Positions 5,377 to 5,422 of a stretch of 5,422 nt of DNA are shown here, in pieces. The notes below the pieces were generated by a model. The model ran no database searches and had not been told where the DNA came from. It saw only the letters and a list, made by a program, of their open reading frames with translations. A program made the position numbers and the translations under genes. This DNA is from an uncultured Actinomycetes bacterium (lineage in GTDB: Bacteria > Actinomycetota > Actinomycetes > Nanopelagicales > Nanopelagicaceae): the NCBI GenBank assembly GCA_903852955.1, contig CAINSH010000251.1, forward strand, positions 1-5,422, in the 5' to 3' direction. The first letter of the stretch is position 1. Every line of letters begins with the position of its first letter.

Positions 5377-5422
5377 TTAGGCATCTTCTTTAACCTTGCT
5401 TATCTTGAGCACAAAGTAGGCC
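5377..5422 (-). CDS. Probable C-terminal tail of an unidentified upstream gene, cut by the window edge
   Basis: Reading inward from the right edge on the minus strand, one frame is open for 14 codons (AYFVLKISKVKEDA) and ends in TAA at 5379-5377, just 2 bases before the glbO ATG. The other two frames also meet stops (one in frame with glbO, one earlier). Such tight spacing is typical of an operon junction in this compact genome, and without a gene here this would be unusual empty space. Fourteen residues are too few to name a family. Only the position and spacing support it. Confidence 0.4.
   Translation of the reverse strand, partial: AYFVLKISKVKEDA

Overview
The window looks like ordinary housekeeping chromosome from a small, low-GC actinobacterium. 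GC content is in the low forties by eye. The proteins are of actinobacterial type: a Glu-type RpiB with the GGSGNGEQIAANK loop, a PepN starting MPGLNLSRAEA, and a group II truncated haemoglobin very close to mycobacterial GlbO. This combination, with about 97% of bases coding, fits a streamlined freshwater lineage such as the acI group (Nanopelagicales). That placement is inferred from memory of these families, not from a search.

Layout, left to right: the 3' part of rpiB (+, 1-405); trmB (-, 377-1036); a 48-bp divergent spacer; pepN (+, 1085-3622); a 61-residue single-span membrane protein (-, 3619-3804) that probably follows an HNH nuclease gene (-, 3823-4338) in one transcript; a 101-bp divergent spacer; a short MscS-type channel (+, 4440-4994); glbO (-, 4991-5374); and 2 bp further on, what looks like the tail of another minus-strand gene running off the edge (5377-5422). 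No stretch over 300 bases lacks a gene. The only non-coding DNA is about 169 bp: 1037-1084, 3805-3822, 4339-4439 and 5375-5376. There are no RNA genes, CRISPR arrays, insertion sequences or other mobile elements.

The gene set resembles the mycobacterial rpiB / pepN / HNH / glbO neighbourhood (Rv2465c-Rv2470 as I recall it), but trmB sits between rpiB and pepN. The genes do not form one pathway. They cover pentose phosphate metabolism, tRNA modification, peptide turnover, a nuclease of unknown role, osmotic safety and haem-based oxygen or redox chemistry.

The most distinctive feature is compaction. All three convergent gene pairs overlap at their 3' ends, by 29, 4 and 4 bp. The pepN junction also carries a perfect 12-bp inverted repeat whose arms lie inside the two coding regions. 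I found no convincing new defence or mobile system; the second-look items are the junction architecture, the small membrane protein, the truncated channel and the HNH protein.
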